A stretch of 64,000 nucleotides of DNA, taken from the NCBI RefSeq assembly GCF_040645615.1, contig NZ_JBEYYO010000013.1, positions 62,001 to 126,000 of the forward strand, given 5' to 3'. Position 1 is the first letter of the stretch. The number at the start of each line of letters is the position of its first letter. Positions 55,623-64,000 of the stretch are shown here, piece after piece. Source of the DNA: Glycomyces sp040645615. Its GTDB lineage: Bacteria; Actinomycetota; Actinomycetes; Mycobacteriales; Micromonosporaceae. The translations under genes and the position numbers were made by a program. The notes under the pieces were generated by a model that made no database searches, was not told the DNA's origin, and was given only the letters and a program-made list of their open reading frames with translations.

Positions 55623-56891
55623 CTACTCGGTCACCGAGAGATCGGCGGCCCAGTCGTAGCCCTCCAGGAACGGGTCGGGCTCGATCGCGCCCTCGGACTC
55701 CCACACCGTGTAGAGCAGCCCGTCGGCGCTGATCTCCCCGATGCGCGCGGTCTTGGTCACGTGGTGGTTGTCCCCGTCGATGACCACGGTCCCCTCAGGA
55801 CTCTCGAACGAGACCCCGTCCGCGGCCGCCTGCACGTCGGCCACCGCGAACGACTCGGCCTTCTCCACCGTCGCCGCCCACAGGTGCACCGAGTTGTAGG
55901 CCGCCTCCATCGGGTCGGACGTGACGCGGTCGGACCCGTACTCGGCCTTGAACGCCGCCACGAACGCCTCGTTCGCCGCAGACTCCACCGTCTGGTAGTA
56001 GTTCCAGGCCGCCAACTGGCCCTCGATGTTCTCGATCCCGATGCCGCCGACCTCTTCTTCGGCGATGGACACGCTCATGACCGGCATGTCCTCGGCGGTC
56101 AGGCCCACATTCGCGTACTCGCGGAAGAACGCCACGTTCGAGTCGCCGTTGAGCGTGTTGAACACCGCGTCGGCGTCGGCGGACTTGACCTGGTTGACGA
56201 TCGTGGAGAACTCGGTCGACCCGAGCGTCACGTAGTCCTCCCCGAGGACCTCGATCCCGTGCGCCTCGGCGTAGGCGTTGATGATCGCGTTCGCCGTACG
56301 CGGGAAGACGTAGTCCGAGCCCACGAGGTACAGCGACTTCACGCCGGTCTCGGCGAGGTAGTCCAGCGCGGGGATGATCTGCTGGTTGGTGGTCGCGCCG
56401 GTGTAGAAGATGTTCTCGCTGGCTTCGAGGCCCTCGTACTGGACCGGGTAGTACAGCAGCGAGTCGTTGTCCTCGAACACCGGGAGCATGGCCTTGCGGG
56501 AGGCGGAGGTCCAGCCGCCGAAGACCGCGGCCACGCAGTCCTCGCGGATGAGCTTCTCGGCCTTCTCGGCGAAGACGGTCGGTTCGGACGCGCCGTCCTC
56601 GGCGACGATCTCGATCTCCTTGCCGAGGACGCCGCCGGCGGCGTTGATCTCCTCGACGGCGAGGTAGATCGCGTCGCGCACGGTGGTCTCGGAGATCGCC
56701 ATGGTGCCGGAGAGGGAGTTGAGCGCGCCGACCTTGACCGCGTCGCCCGAGGTGTCCACGCAGGACTCGGCGGCGACGGTCTCCTCACCGGCCCGCGCGC
56801 CGCAGGCGGCGGTGGCGAGGAGCCCGGTGACGGCGGCGGTGGCGGCGAGGGCCCGAAGGGCTCGCGTGCCGGGGGTGTAGCGGTGTGGCAT
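55623..56891 (-). CDS. urtA: Urea ABC transporter binding protein UrtA
   Basis: A 422-residue lipoprotein: positively charged start, hydrophobic helix and lipobox TAAC with Cys30. The mature part is an FmdD/UrtA-type binding protein with VKVGALNSLSGTMAISE, CVAAVFGGWTSASRKAMLPVFED and PVQYEGLEASENIFYTGA, characteristic of UrtA. ATG 56891; only a weak GAAAGG lies upstream at 11 nt. First gene of urtABCDE. Confidence 0.94.
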   Translation of the reverse strand: MPHRYTPGTRALRALAATAAVTGLLATAACGARAGEETVAAESCVDTSGDAVKVGALNSLSGTMAISETTVRDAIYLAVEEINAAGGVLGKEIEIVAEDGASEPTVFAEKAEKLIREDCVAAVFGGWTSASRKAMLPVFEDNDSLLYYPVQYEGLEASENIFYTGATTNQQIIPALDYLAETGVKSLYLVGSDYVFPRTANAIINAYAEAHGIEVLGEDYVTLGSTEFSTIVNQVKSADADAVFNTLNGDSNVAFFREYANVGLTAEDMPVMSVSIAEEEVGGIGIENIEGQLAAWNYYQTVESAANEAFVAAFKAEYGSDRVTSDPMEAAYNSVHLWAATVEKAESFAVADVQAAADGVSFESPEGTVVIDGDNHHVTKTARIGEISADGLLYTVWESEGAIEPDPFLEGYDWAADLSVTE

Positions 56892-57197
56892 GTGGCAGAA
56901 GGCCTTTCGCAGAGGAGCGTCCCGGCGCTGCGACCGGGCGGCCAGGGCCGCCCGCGCAAAGGGGTACCGGGTCTGCTTGGGGAACACCGCCGCAGCTCGC
57001 GGCGGTGTACGGGCGCGTATACAGCGTCGTATCCGCTCTGAGTACAAGCTAAGAGCGCCGTGTTTCGCCGCCGTTCACGTCGCGCACAGCCGCATGAACT
57101 GTGATTGCGGGTCCGTAAACAAGACCGCACAACGCGCTCGGGCAGACGGGAACGCCACCGGCGCTCCGTGTCACAGGGGGCGCGTACGGTCTGGCGC
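56892..57197. other. 306 bp urt operon leader and promoter region
   Basis: No gene. It holds the urtA leader on the minus strand and the start region of the plus-strand NTF2-like gene. A perfect hairpin (56984-57008) lies about 95 nt before urtA. Candidate minus-strand promoter boxes (GATACG and TTAGCT-like) lie around 57030-57055 but spacing is poor. The plus-strand start has no clear promoter. Confidence 0.4.
56984..57008 (-). promoter_or_regulatory. Leader hairpin upstream of urtA
   Basis: A perfect 10-bp stem (ACACCGCCGC / GCGGCGGTGT) with a 5-nt loop, about 95 nt before the urtA ATG. No T-run follows, so it may be an RNA structure or a protein site rather than a terminator. Confidence 0.45.
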
Positions 57198-57578
57198 ATG
57201 AGCGATGGAGCACTGACGCCCGAGGAAGAGGTCCGCGCGTTCGCGGCGGTGCGGGACGCGGCACTGGTGAGCAACGACGCGGCGCTGATCGCCGACCACA
57301 TGACCGAGGACTGGGGCTACGTCGACGCGAACGGCTTCACGCCCAAGGCCGACGTCATCGCCTGGATCGCCTCGGGCCGCCTGGCCCACCACAGCATGAC
57401 CACGACCGAAGGCGAGCGCATCGCGCGCATCGGCGACACGGTCGTTACCTTGGCCCGGGTCGCGAGCTCGGGAACCTGGGAGAGCGAGCCCTACACGACC
57501 GACGAATGGATCAGCGAGATCTACGTCCGCACAGAGGGACGGTGGCAAGTGGCGTTCACACAGAAGACCGACGCCTGA
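57198..57578 (+). CDS. NTF2-like (SnoaL/DUF4440) protein
   Basis: A 126-residue cone-shaped alpha+beta fold protein: EEEVRAFAAVRDAALVSNDAALIADHMTEDW then WISEIYVRTEGRWQVAFTQKT, typical of SnoaL/DUF4440. Such proteins bind small hydrophobic ligands or act as simple isomerases. ATG 57198 has no strong Shine-Dalgarno sequence. It is divergent from urtA and convergent with the serine hydrolase. Substrate unknown. Confidence 0.8.
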   Translation: MSDGALTPEEEVRAFAAVRDAALVSNDAALIADHMTEDWGYVDANGFTPKADVIAWIASGRLAHHSMTTTEGERIARIGDTVVTLARVASSGTWESEPYTTDEWISEIYVRTEGRWQVAFTQKTDA

Positions 57579-57641
57579 GCGCGTCGGCGGCGTGCACAGT
57601 GCATTCGGAGGCGGCGAGGGGACACTCGCCGCCTCCGATGC

Positions 57642-59093
57642 TCAAACGCGACGCAAACGCAAGGCGGCGTAGCAGATCCGCAAGGCGGCGAGGAGGATGA
57701 CGATTCCGCCGAGCGCCGTCGCCAGCCAGGCCACATCGGGCAGCAGCAGGAAGAACGCCTCCCGGCTCGGGGCCATGCCCGGCGCGAACACGAACACCAG
57801 ATAGGCCAGGGCCCCAGCGGCGACGAGCCACAGCACCGCCGCCACGACGGTGCGGACCCGGCCGCCGACCTCACGACTGGACTCGCGGACCCCCACGATC
57901 CGCGTCACCGTCCACGCCGCGAACCCGAGCGCGGCCAGCACGAGCGCGCTGAGCACCGCGAGGATCGTCGCGTACAGCGGATCGGACTCCAGCTCGGCGG
58001 GCTCACCGCCCGCGAGCAGCCGCGCGGCCCCGAGCATCGTGCCCACCAGCGCACCGTCCTGGAAGTACCCGTACTGGTTCTGCACCACCGCCACGGCCTT
58101 CCCCAGCTCGGGCAGCAGGATCACGCCCGCGGTGAACCCCGGCGTGCCTCCGGTGTGCCACACCGTGGTCGTCCCCAGGTCGGCGTTGCGCTCGTCCACG
58201 CGCCAGCCCAGGCCGTAGTCGATCGTGTCGCTCACCTCGGCGGCCCCGGTGTGCATGAGCGCCACCGACTCGGGTGTGACCACGCCGCCGCCCGAGAGCA
58301 TCGCCTCGGCGAACGCGGCCAGGTCCTCGACCGAGCCGCCGAGGTACCCGTAGCTCGGCCCGGTCGGATCGAAGCGCGTCTCGATCGGCACGGCCTGTCC
58401 GAAGGCCACCGCGTGCCCCGGCGGCACCGCGGCCGCCTCTTCAGTGGTCGCCACCGCCTCGTCCATGCCGAGCGGGTCGAGCACCGCCTCGCGCAGGTAC
58501 GCCTCGAACGGCTCGCCCGTGACCGCCTCCACCACCGCGCCGACGACGAGGTAGTTCGCACTCGCGTACTCGAAGGCCTCGCCCGGCTCGCCGCGCGGGT
58601 CGACGCCCGCGAGGTCGGCCACGGCCTCGCCGTATGGGTCCTCCACCTCGTCGTACCGATCGGTGACGTCGGTGCCCTCGGGGATGCCGCTGCTTTGTTC
58701 GAGCAAGTGGCGCAACGTGATCCGGTCGGAGGTGTCCGGATCGGACAGGCGGAAGTCGGGCAGGTACTCCACGACCGGGGCGTCGAGGTCGAGCAGGCCG
58801 TCCTCGACGAGGGTCATCACGGCCGTGGCGGTGACGGGCTTGGCGACCGAGCCCCACAGGAACGGGGTGTCGGTCGCGACCGGCTCGCCGTCGCCGTCCT
58901 CTCCCCAAGCGGCGGTGAGGGTCTCGCCTTCGAGGTCGATGATCGCGTACGCGGCCCCGGGGATGCCGGTGGCTTCGAAGCGCTCGTCGAGGTAGGCCTC
59001 GATCTGTGTGTGAATGTCGTCGGGCGCGGCCTGCGGCAGCGGTGCGGCGAGCGGGAGGAGCGCCGCCAGGGACAGGATCGGAATGGAGTGCAT
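57642..59093 (-). CDS. Membrane serine hydrolase (class C beta-lactamase family)
   Basis: A 483-residue exported protein. After a signal peptide (about 1-23), the beta-lactamase/DD-peptidase domain has WGSVAKPVTA (Ser-x-x-Lys), YASANYLV (Tyr-x-Asn) and HTGGTPG (the KTG equivalent), then three C-terminal membrane helices (about 375-475). Family members are esterases, D-aminopeptidases or peptidases; the substrate is unknown. Divergent from tetR, sharing its operator. Confidence 0.88.
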   Translation of the reverse strand: MHSIPILSLAALLPLAAPLPQAAPDDIHTQIEAYLDERFEATGIPGAAYAIIDLEGETLTAAWGEDGDGEPVATDTPFLWGSVAKPVTATAVMTLVEDGLLDLDAPVVEYLPDFRLSDPDTSDRITLRHLLEQSSGIPEGTDVTDRYDEVEDPYGEAVADLAGVDPRGEPGEAFEYASANYLVVGAVVEAVTGEPFEAYLREAVLDPLGMDEAVATTEEAAAVPPGHAVAFGQAVPIETRFDPTGPSYGYLGGSVEDLAAFAEAMLSGGGVVTPESVALMHTGAAEVSDTIDYGLGWRVDERNADLGTTTVWHTGGTPGFTAGVILLPELGKAVAVVQNQYGYFQDGALVGTMLGAARLLAGGEPAELESDPLYATILAVLSALVLAALGFAAWTVTRIVGVRESSREVGGRVRTVVAAVLWLVAAGALAYLVFVFAPGMAPSREAFFLLLPDVAWLATALGGIVILLAALRICYAALRLRRV

Positions 59094-59116
59094 GGCTTCC
59101 TTGGGTGTGGAGGAAT

Positions 59117-59165
59117 AACCGTATGAACGTATGGTTCTGCGATAACCATACCTCGGTATGATTAT
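59117..59165. promoter_or_regulatory. TetR operator region
   Basis: Two related dyads: an imperfect 20-bp one at 59117-59136 (AACCGTATG...ATGGTT arms) and a near-perfect 24-bp one at 59142-59165 (central CATACC-TC-GGTATG, 20 of 24 positions symmetric). The second includes a plus-strand TATGAT box 6 nt from the tetR ATG, so binding would block tetR and the divergent hydrolase. Confidence 0.7.
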
Positions 59166-59168
59166 GGG

Positions 59169-59795
59169 ATGCCGAGGACCGCAGACCACGATCTCCGCCG
59201 GGCGCAGATGGCCCAGGCCGTGCACCGCCTCATCGCCCACGACGGCCTCGACGCCGCCACCATGGCGGCCGTGGCGCGCGAAGCGGGCTTCTCGGTGGGC
59301 CTGGTGCAGCACTACTTCAAGTCCAAGGACGAGCTGCTGCTGTTCGCCTACAAGCGGATCACCGCCGACCTCCTCGGCCGCGTCGCCCGCATCACCGCCG
59401 AGAGCGAGGCCGCGGGCCGCTCGATCCGGGAGATCATGCTCGACTGCCTGGTCGAACTCCTCCCCCTCGACCCCGAGCGCCGCGGCGAGTACCGCGTCTC
59501 CCGCGCCTTCCAGACCAGGGCCCCGGACGACCCGACCGCCGCCGCGGTCGCCGTCGAGACCTCCGCGCACCTGCGCGGCAAGCTCGCCCAGGGCATCGAG
59601 AACGGCAAGGAGTGCGGCGAGACCGAACCCGACACCGACGCCTCCCTGGCCGCGCTCGAACTCACCGCCCTGGTGGACGGCCTCGCCGACCACCTCTACC
59701 GAGCCCCAGGCCCCCGCGAGGCGACCGCCGCAGGAGCGATCCTGGCCTCCCGCCTGCAAGCGATACTCCCCGGAGCATGCCGCCACTACGCCTGA
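59169..59795 (+). CDS. TetR-family repressor
   Basis: A 208-residue TetR protein. The N-terminal helix-turn-helix reads AAVAREAGFSVGLVQHYFKSKDEL, and the variable C-terminal ligand domain has a Cys in KECGE. It is divergent from the serine hydrolase with the operator between. The TATGAT box 6 nt before ATG suggests a leaderless start. Effector unknown. Confidence 0.92.
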   Translation: MPRTADHDLRRAQMAQAVHRLIAHDGLDAATMAAVAREAGFSVGLVQHYFKSKDELLLFAYKRITADLLGRVARITAESEAAGRSIREIMLDCLVELLPLDPERRGEYRVSRAFQTRAPDDPTAAAVAVETSAHLRGKLAQGIENGKECGETEPDTDASLAALELTALVDGLADHLYRAPGPREATAAGAILASRLQAILPGACRHYA

Positions 59796-59797
59796 AC

Positions 59798-59835
59798 ACA
59801 ACAGCCTCCGCACCGACCCGAGCGGAGGCTGTTGT
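59798..59835. terminator. Bidirectional terminator between tetR and the DUF2264 gene
   Basis: A perfect 14-bp stem, ACAACAGCCTCCGC / GCGGAGGCTGTTGT, with a 10-nt loop; on the plus strand it is followed by TTCCC. It separates two convergent genes. Confidence 0.7.
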
Positions 59836-59897
59836 TCCCGATGAGAGCGCGGCGGAGCCGCGCACGCTCTTGGTTCTTGACTTTCAGGGGCGAGGTT

Positions 59898-61589
59898 CTA
59901 AACCTCGGAGCCGATATATATCAGAGATTTCAGCACATGCTTGCCCGGTTCGAGGACGCCTCTGAGCACCGGCAATGCCGTGCTGGGCCAGTAGAGGTGG
60001 GTGCCCGCCATCGGGGTGATGACCTCGGCAATGCGGCCTGAGTCGCCGTCGATGATCTCTGAGCGCAACCCTTGCGAAGTGGCCACGGCCTTGCCGTCTT
60101 CGGCCTCAGCGATGTGGCCTTCAAGCGGGACGCACCAGCCGCCCTCCCCCGTGTGGAGGGTCCGGCCGGTCTCGATCACATGGACCCTCGCGTGCCAACC
60201 GTCAAGGGCCGCTTCGAGCGAGGTCGTGATCGTCACGTCCTCCCACGGCTGCCAGTTGACCGTCAGCACCCCGTTCGCGTCGATCGCGCCTTCGTCGGAG
60301 TCCTCCCGGCCACGCCAGTGGCGGCCGTCCTCGGAGAGCATGAGCGCCCCGTCGGGCACCGCCGACTCCAGCCCCGGCCCCTCGGCCAGGTGCGAGAACG
60401 CCGCGACCGAGGAGTACGCGAGCTTGCCGTAGCTCGCCTGTCCCCCGCGCGACCACGGCTGCCAGGCCTGGCCGTTCAGACGCGTCACGTGACCACCGTG
60501 GTCACGCACGTGGACCGCCCGAGGGGCCTTGTGGAGGCCCGCGGCGGGCGCCTTGGCCTCGGCGGTCCAGAACGGGTGCTCGGCTCCGGCCAGGAGCCCG
60601 GTGAACGCCTTCATGGCCCACCACGGCGAGCCGGTCGTGAGGTACTGCTCGACCACCGCGTCGTTGGGGTACCCGTAGCCCACCGTCAGGCGGCCTTCGG
60701 GGTCGAGGATCGGCTTGTCCCACCACCATGCGAGGTTGCGGCGCGCGTAGCCCGCGGCCTCGGCCCACGGGACCGCCTCCACGTCGGCGGCCACCAGAGC
60801 GCCCCACAGCGACGAGTGCGCGAACCGGTAGCCGAGGCTGCGTCCATACGGGACGGATGCGCCGTCGGCGGCGAACCAGGAGCCGAAGCGCCGCGCGAAC
60901 TCGGCGGCGGCCGCGGCGAAGCGGTCGTCGCCGCCCAGCTTGTAGTGCAGCAGCGCGTACGTGTGGAACGCGAACGGGTTGTAGTAGTCGACGCGCCCGC
61001 CCGGGCCGTCCTCGAATGTGCCGTCCTTGTCGAGGAGGAGCTCCCCGATGCGGTCGAGGTGCGCCGCGGCGACGGCCGCGTCGTGCTCGACGCCGACGCG
61101 GGCCAGGCCGTGCCCGGCGAACACCGGGAAGTAGTGCCAGTTGTTGTCGGCCACGGGCCCGAGGTAGGCCGCCGACAGCCACGCGGCGAGGGCGTCTTTG
61201 GCCTTGGAGCCCAGCGGTTCCCACAGGCGCTCGGGGGCCAGGGCCAGGCCCCAGCCGACGGCGGCGGCCTCGACCTGGCGCTGTCCGCCCTCGGACGGGT
61301 CGCCGACGTACCAGGCGTCGGCGGGGTCGACCGCGCGCGCCAGAGTGGTGGCCAGGGCGGTCCACAGGTCGGCGGGGACGTCGTCTTTCGCGGCGGCGAG
61401 GCCCCACAGGGGGCGGGTGAGAAGCTCGAACCAGTTCTCGTGGTGGGAGTGGTTCGACATGGTGACCGGGAGGGCGTCGGGGCCTCGGACGGCGAGGTCG
61501 ACGGCGGGCCTGGCGATGTCGATCGCGGCCGAGGTCCATCCGGCGTGGGTCGGTTGCAGCGGGCCGAAGGTGCGCAGCGGAGTTGTCAC
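59898..61589 (-). CDS. DUF2264-family protein
   Basis: A 563-residue protein of the DUF2264 family, whose members often occur in polysaccharide-utilisation loci. Supporting features: a helical toroid-like region with NWFELLTRPLWGLAAAKDD, MSNHSHHENWFE, DNNWHYFPVFAGHGLARVG and VDYYNPFAFHTYALLHY, then a beta-sandwich C-terminus (about 380-560). No signal peptide. The family shows similarity to (alpha/alpha)-barrel enzymes, but its activity is not settled. GTG 61589 is preferred; longer in-frame starts at 61598 or 61625 would overlap the DedA gene. Confidence 0.75.
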   Translation of the reverse strand: MTTPLRTFGPLQPTHAGWTSAAIDIARPAVDLAVRGPDALPVTMSNHSHHENWFELLTRPLWGLAAAKDDVPADLWTALATTLARAVDPADAWYVGDPSEGGQRQVEAAAVGWGLALAPERLWEPLGSKAKDALAAWLSAAYLGPVADNNWHYFPVFAGHGLARVGVEHDAAVAAAHLDRIGELLLDKDGTFEDGPGGRVDYYNPFAFHTYALLHYKLGGDDRFAAAAAEFARRFGSWFAADGASVPYGRSLGYRFAHSSLWGALVAADVEAVPWAEAAGYARRNLAWWWDKPILDPEGRLTVGYGYPNDAVVEQYLTTGSPWWAMKAFTGLLAGAEHPFWTAEAKAPAAGLHKAPRAVHVRDHGGHVTRLNGQAWQPWSRGGQASYGKLAYSSVAAFSHLAEGPGLESAVPDGALMLSEDGRHWRGREDSDEGAIDANGVLTVNWQPWEDVTITTSLEAALDGWHARVHVIETGRTLHTGEGGWCVPLEGHIAEAEDGKAVATSQGLRSEIIDGDSGRIAEVITPMAGTHLYWPSTALPVLRGVLEPGKHVLKSLIYIGSEV

Positions 61590-61602
61590 CGGGCACACGG
61601 TA

Positions 61603-62352
61603 TCAACGCGCGGCTGCGCCTTCAAGGCGTGCGGGAAACGCGCGGTGGGCCCGCCTTGTCAGGACGGGCCCACGATGCGCTAAGGCGGCGGCCGCGCCGG
61701 GAGCCTCCGGCGGGGCCTCGTCCTCGGTGTCGGTGGCCTCGGTGTGCAGCTCGGTCGGCTCGGCGGCCTCCTGGTTGCGCTGCCAGTGCTTGGCGACCCA
61801 GCCGAGGATGAGGCCGACGGCCAGGACGGTGAGCACCGAGCCCAGGAGCGATTGCAGGCCGGGCCCGGCGATCCAGGTGATCACCAGGCCGAGGCTGACG
61901 GTGTAGACGGCCCACAGGACCCCGCCGAGCGCGGCCATGCGCCCGTAGGGAGGACGGGCGGTCCCGGCCGCGATCCAGGCCAGGGTGGTGCGCCCGGCCG
62001 GGAGGAACCGCGCCACCACGGTGGTGCGGTACGGGTGGGAGGTGACGGTGCGCGCCAGCATCGCCTCCAGTTTGATCACCGTGCCGGTCAGGGACCGCTG
62101 CGCCAGGCGGCCCACCCAGCCGGGCGGGCGCCGCCGCAGGCCCCTGCGGGCGGCGCGGAACACCTTGTAGCCCATGAACTCGCCGAACCAGGACGAGCCG
62201 GCCGCGCCGACCAGGAGCACGACGATGAGGAGGGGGTTGCCGAAGACCAGCGCCGCCGCCGCCGTCACGAGCGTGGCGCTCGGCAGCATCGGCACGAAGA
62301 AGTCGGCCGTGATCATGCCGATGAGAATCAGCATCGCCCAGAAGAAGACCAT
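61603..62352 (-). CDS. DedA-family membrane protein
   Basis: A 249-residue DedA/VTT-domain protein with about five helices. GAAGSSWFGEFMGYKVFR and VVARFLPAGRTTLAWIAAGTARPPYGRMAALGGVLWAVY are the family motifs (Glu and the Arg in FxPxxR). DedA proteins flip or transport lipid carriers such as undecaprenyl phosphate. The C-terminal 50 residues are disordered. Followed by the DUF2264 gene 13 bp downstream. Confidence 0.9.
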   Translation of the reverse strand: MVFFWAMLILIGMITADFFVPMLPSATLVTAAAALVFGNPLLIVVLLVGAAGSSWFGEFMGYKVFRAARRGLRRRPPGWVGRLAQRSLTGTVIKLEAMLARTVTSHPYRTTVVARFLPAGRTTLAWIAAGTARPPYGRMAALGGVLWAVYTVSLGLVITWIAGPGLQSLLGSVLTVLAVGLILGWVAKHWQRNQEAAEPTELHTEATDTEDEAPPEAPGAAAALAHRGPVLTRRAHRAFPARLEGAAAR

Positions 62353-62423
62353 CGGGTCCCCCGTTCACCGAAGCCCGTGGGGACCCGCGCCGGGGGTGGG
62401 CGCGGGTCCCCACGGGGTTCCGG

Positions 62424-64000
62424 TTACTTGGACGCTCCGACGAGCTCGCGCTCGTCCTCTGCGGCGTCTTCGGCGAGGCGCTGCTGGAGCTTCTCGCCTT
62501 CGACGTCGACGTTGGGCAGGATGCGGTCGAGCCACTTGGGGATCCACCACGCGCCGCGTCCGACCAGGCTCATGACGGCCGGGATGATCGCCATGCGGAC
62601 CACGAACGCGTCGAAGATGACGGCCACGGCCAGGCCGAAGCCCATCGAGGCGATGAGCGACTCGGCGCTGAAGATGAACGCGGCGAACACGCTGATCATG
62701 ATGAGGGCGGCGGCCACGACCACGCGCGAGGAGTGGCCGTAGCCCTCCACGATCGCGGTCTTGGGGTCGGCGCCGTGCACGTAGGCCTCGCGGACGCGGG
62801 TCACCAGGAAGATCTGGTAGTCCATCGCCAGGCCGAACACGAGGCCGATCATCAGGATCGGCATCATCGACATGATCGGGCCGGGCTGGTCGACGTTGAA
62901 CAGCTCGGCGCCCCAGCCCCACTGGAAGACCGCGACGAGCGCGCCGAGCGCGGCGAACACGCTGAGCATGAACCCGAGGGTCGCCAAGACCGGCACCAGG
63001 ATCGAGCGGAACACCAGCAGCAGGATGAGCGCGGCGAGGCCGACCACGATGAGCATGTACGGCAGCAGCGCGTCGTTGAGGTTGTCGGAGATGTCGATGT
63101 TGAGCGCGGTCGCGCCGGTCACGGCCCAGTTCGCGTCGGTGTCGTCGGCGAGGACGCCGCGGATGGCGTGGACCAGTTCGTTCGTGGCCTCGTCCGCGGG
63201 AGCGGTCTCGGGGATCACCGTGACCATGACGGTGTCGCCGTCCTGGTTGGGGAACGCCTTGCCGACCACGGCGATGCCGTCGATGCCGTTGAGCTCGTCG
63301 GTGACGTTCTGCGCGGCGGCGACGGGGTCGACACCGTCTTCGAGGTCGCCGACGATCATGAGCGTGCCGTTGAAGCCCGCGCCGAAGCCCTCGCTGATGA
63401 GGTCGTACGCCTGGCGCTGGGTGGAGTCCTCGGACATCGAGCCGCCGTCGGGCAGGCCCAGTTCGAGGTCGGTCGCCGGGTAGGCGAGGGCGCCCAGGCC
63501 CAGGATCGCGATGACCGCGACCAGGATCGGGTGGCGGGTGACGAACCCGGCCCAGCGCTTGCCGCCGTTGGGCTTCGAGTCGTGCACGCCTTCGGCGATG
63601 CGGCGGCGCTGCCGCTTGGAGAAGATCTTGCGTCCGGCGAATCCGGCGAAGGCCGGCAGGAGCGTCACGGCGATGAGCACCGCGATCAGGACGGTCACGG
63701 CGGCGGCCACGGCCATCTCGGTGAGGAACGGGATGTTCACGACCGACAGGCCCAGGAGCGCGACGATGACGGTCAGGCCCGCGAAGAACACGGCCGAGCC
63801 GGCGGTGCCCACGGCGCGGCCCATGGCCTCGGCCCGGGCCTGCTTGTCGTCGACGCGGCCGTCGGCGGCGAGCTCGTTGCGGTAGCGGGAAAGGATGAAC
63901 AGCGCGTAGTCGATGCCGACCGCGAGGCCGATCATCGACGCGAGCGTGCCGGTCGACTCCGAGACGTTCATGAACGAGGTGGCGGCGAGGATGCCCGCGG
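62424..64000 (-). CDS. MMPL-family RND transporter (N-terminus cut by window edge)
   Basis: At least 525 C-terminal residues of an RND/MMPL transporter; the frame stays open past 64000. It has the TM4 Asp-Tyr pairs GIDYALFILSRYRNEL and GLAMDYQIFLVTRVREAYVHG, each of one repeat, and a periplasmic domain between the halves with ATDLELGLPDGGSMSEDS. Members export lipids or drugs using the proton gradient. Transcribed towards DedA, 71 bp apart. Substrate not assignable. Confidence 0.92.
   Translation of the reverse strand, partial: AGILAATSFMNVSESTGTLASMIGLAVGIDYALFILSRYRNELAADGRVDDKQARAEAMGRAVGTAGSAVFFAGLTVIVALLGLSVVNIPFLTEMAVAAAVTVLIAVLIAVTLLPAFAGFAGRKIFSKRQRRRIAEGVHDSKPNGGKRWAGFVTRHPILVAVIAILGLGALAYPATDLELGLPDGGSMSEDSTQRQAYDLISEGFGAGFNGTLMIVGDLEDGVDPVAAAQNVTDELNGIDGIAVVGKAFPNQDGDTVMVTVIPETAPADEATNELVHAIRGVLADDTDANWAVTGATALNIDISDNLNDALLPYMLIVVGLAALILLLVFRSILVPVLATLGFMLSVFAALGALVAVFQWGWGAELFNVDQPGPIMSMMPILMIGLVFGLAMDYQIFLVTRVREAYVHGADPKTAIVEGYGHSSRVVVAAALIMISVFAAFIFSAESLIASMGFGLAVAVIFDAFVVRMAIIPAVMSLVGRGAWWIPKWLDRILPNVDVEGEKLQQRLAEDAAEDERELVGASK

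Overview
The window is high-GC DNA from an actinomycete. Signs of this are the very GC-rich third codon positions, frequent GTG/TTG starts, many ATGA/GTGA stop-start overlaps, a gcvH-garA (FHA)-bfn-MerR-gcvP block that matches the conserved mycobacterial/streptomycete synteny, an Rv1086-like short-chain cis-prenyltransferase, a mycothiol-dependent maleylpyruvate-isomerase-like protein and a three-gene sdhCAB. I cannot assign genus or species; a Glycomycetaceae-like or Streptomyces-like actinomycete would fit. No rRNA, tRNA, IS element, integrase or CRISPR array was seen.

Layout. (1) 1-2275, minus: a large LuxR-family ATPase regulator running off the left edge, with Lys replaced by Arg in Walker A. 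(2) 2452-8583, plus: two dynamin-like GTPases flanking a membrane-anchored GrpE-like protein, followed by an extremely acidic protein and a membrane J-domain protein. No Hsp70 is present. This is the least conventional module in the window. (3) 9024-15855, plus: two short NIS (IucA/IucC) siderophore synthetases, an SbnH-like PLP decarboxylase, an alpha-helical repeat protein, a PhzF-fold protein that seems to lack the catalytic Glu, and a HAD phosphatase, largely translationally coupled. (4) 15913-18306: a MarR/cupin divergon with a large palindrome, a cis-prenyltransferase, a putative toxin-antitoxin pair and a remnant that may come from a TipAS-type regulator. (5) 18491-22917: sdhCAB divergent from a LysR regulator. 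(6) 22919-26628: an ankyrin protein, a small hypothetical, a PabB/TrpE-like chorismate enzyme and a solute-binding plus VWA membrane protein. (7) 26739-32619, minus: gcvP behind a glycine riboswitch, MerR, bifunctional nuclease, GarA, gcvH and a CDP-alcohol phosphatidyltransferase. (8) 33678-45374: an L-rhamnose regulon (rhaM, isomerase, aldolase-dehydrogenase fusion, kinase, CUT1 ABC transporter, YesL-like protein) divergent from a LacI regulator and a GH51 arabinofuranosidase, with two matching LacI operators. (9) 45429-56891, minus: a urea module made of urtABCDE, a GntR regulator embedded in the operon, urea carboxylase and allophanate hydrolase, then a maleylpyruvate-isomerase-like gene. 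(10) 57198-64000: an NTF2-like protein, a membrane serine hydrolase divergent from TetR with a near-perfect operator, a DUF2264 protein, a DedA protein and an MMPL transporter cut by the right edge.

How it fits together. Urea taken up by Urt can be carboxylated to allophanate and hydrolysed to ammonia and CO2 without urease. L-rhamnose is converted to dihydroxyacetone phosphate and L-lactate by the rha genes, with the CUT1 transporter probably importing rhamnosides. Glycine cleavage is under RNA control and sits beside the FHA regulator known to tune 2-oxoglutarate and glutamate metabolism. The siderophore genes lack transport and regulator genes in the window, so those must lie elsewhere.
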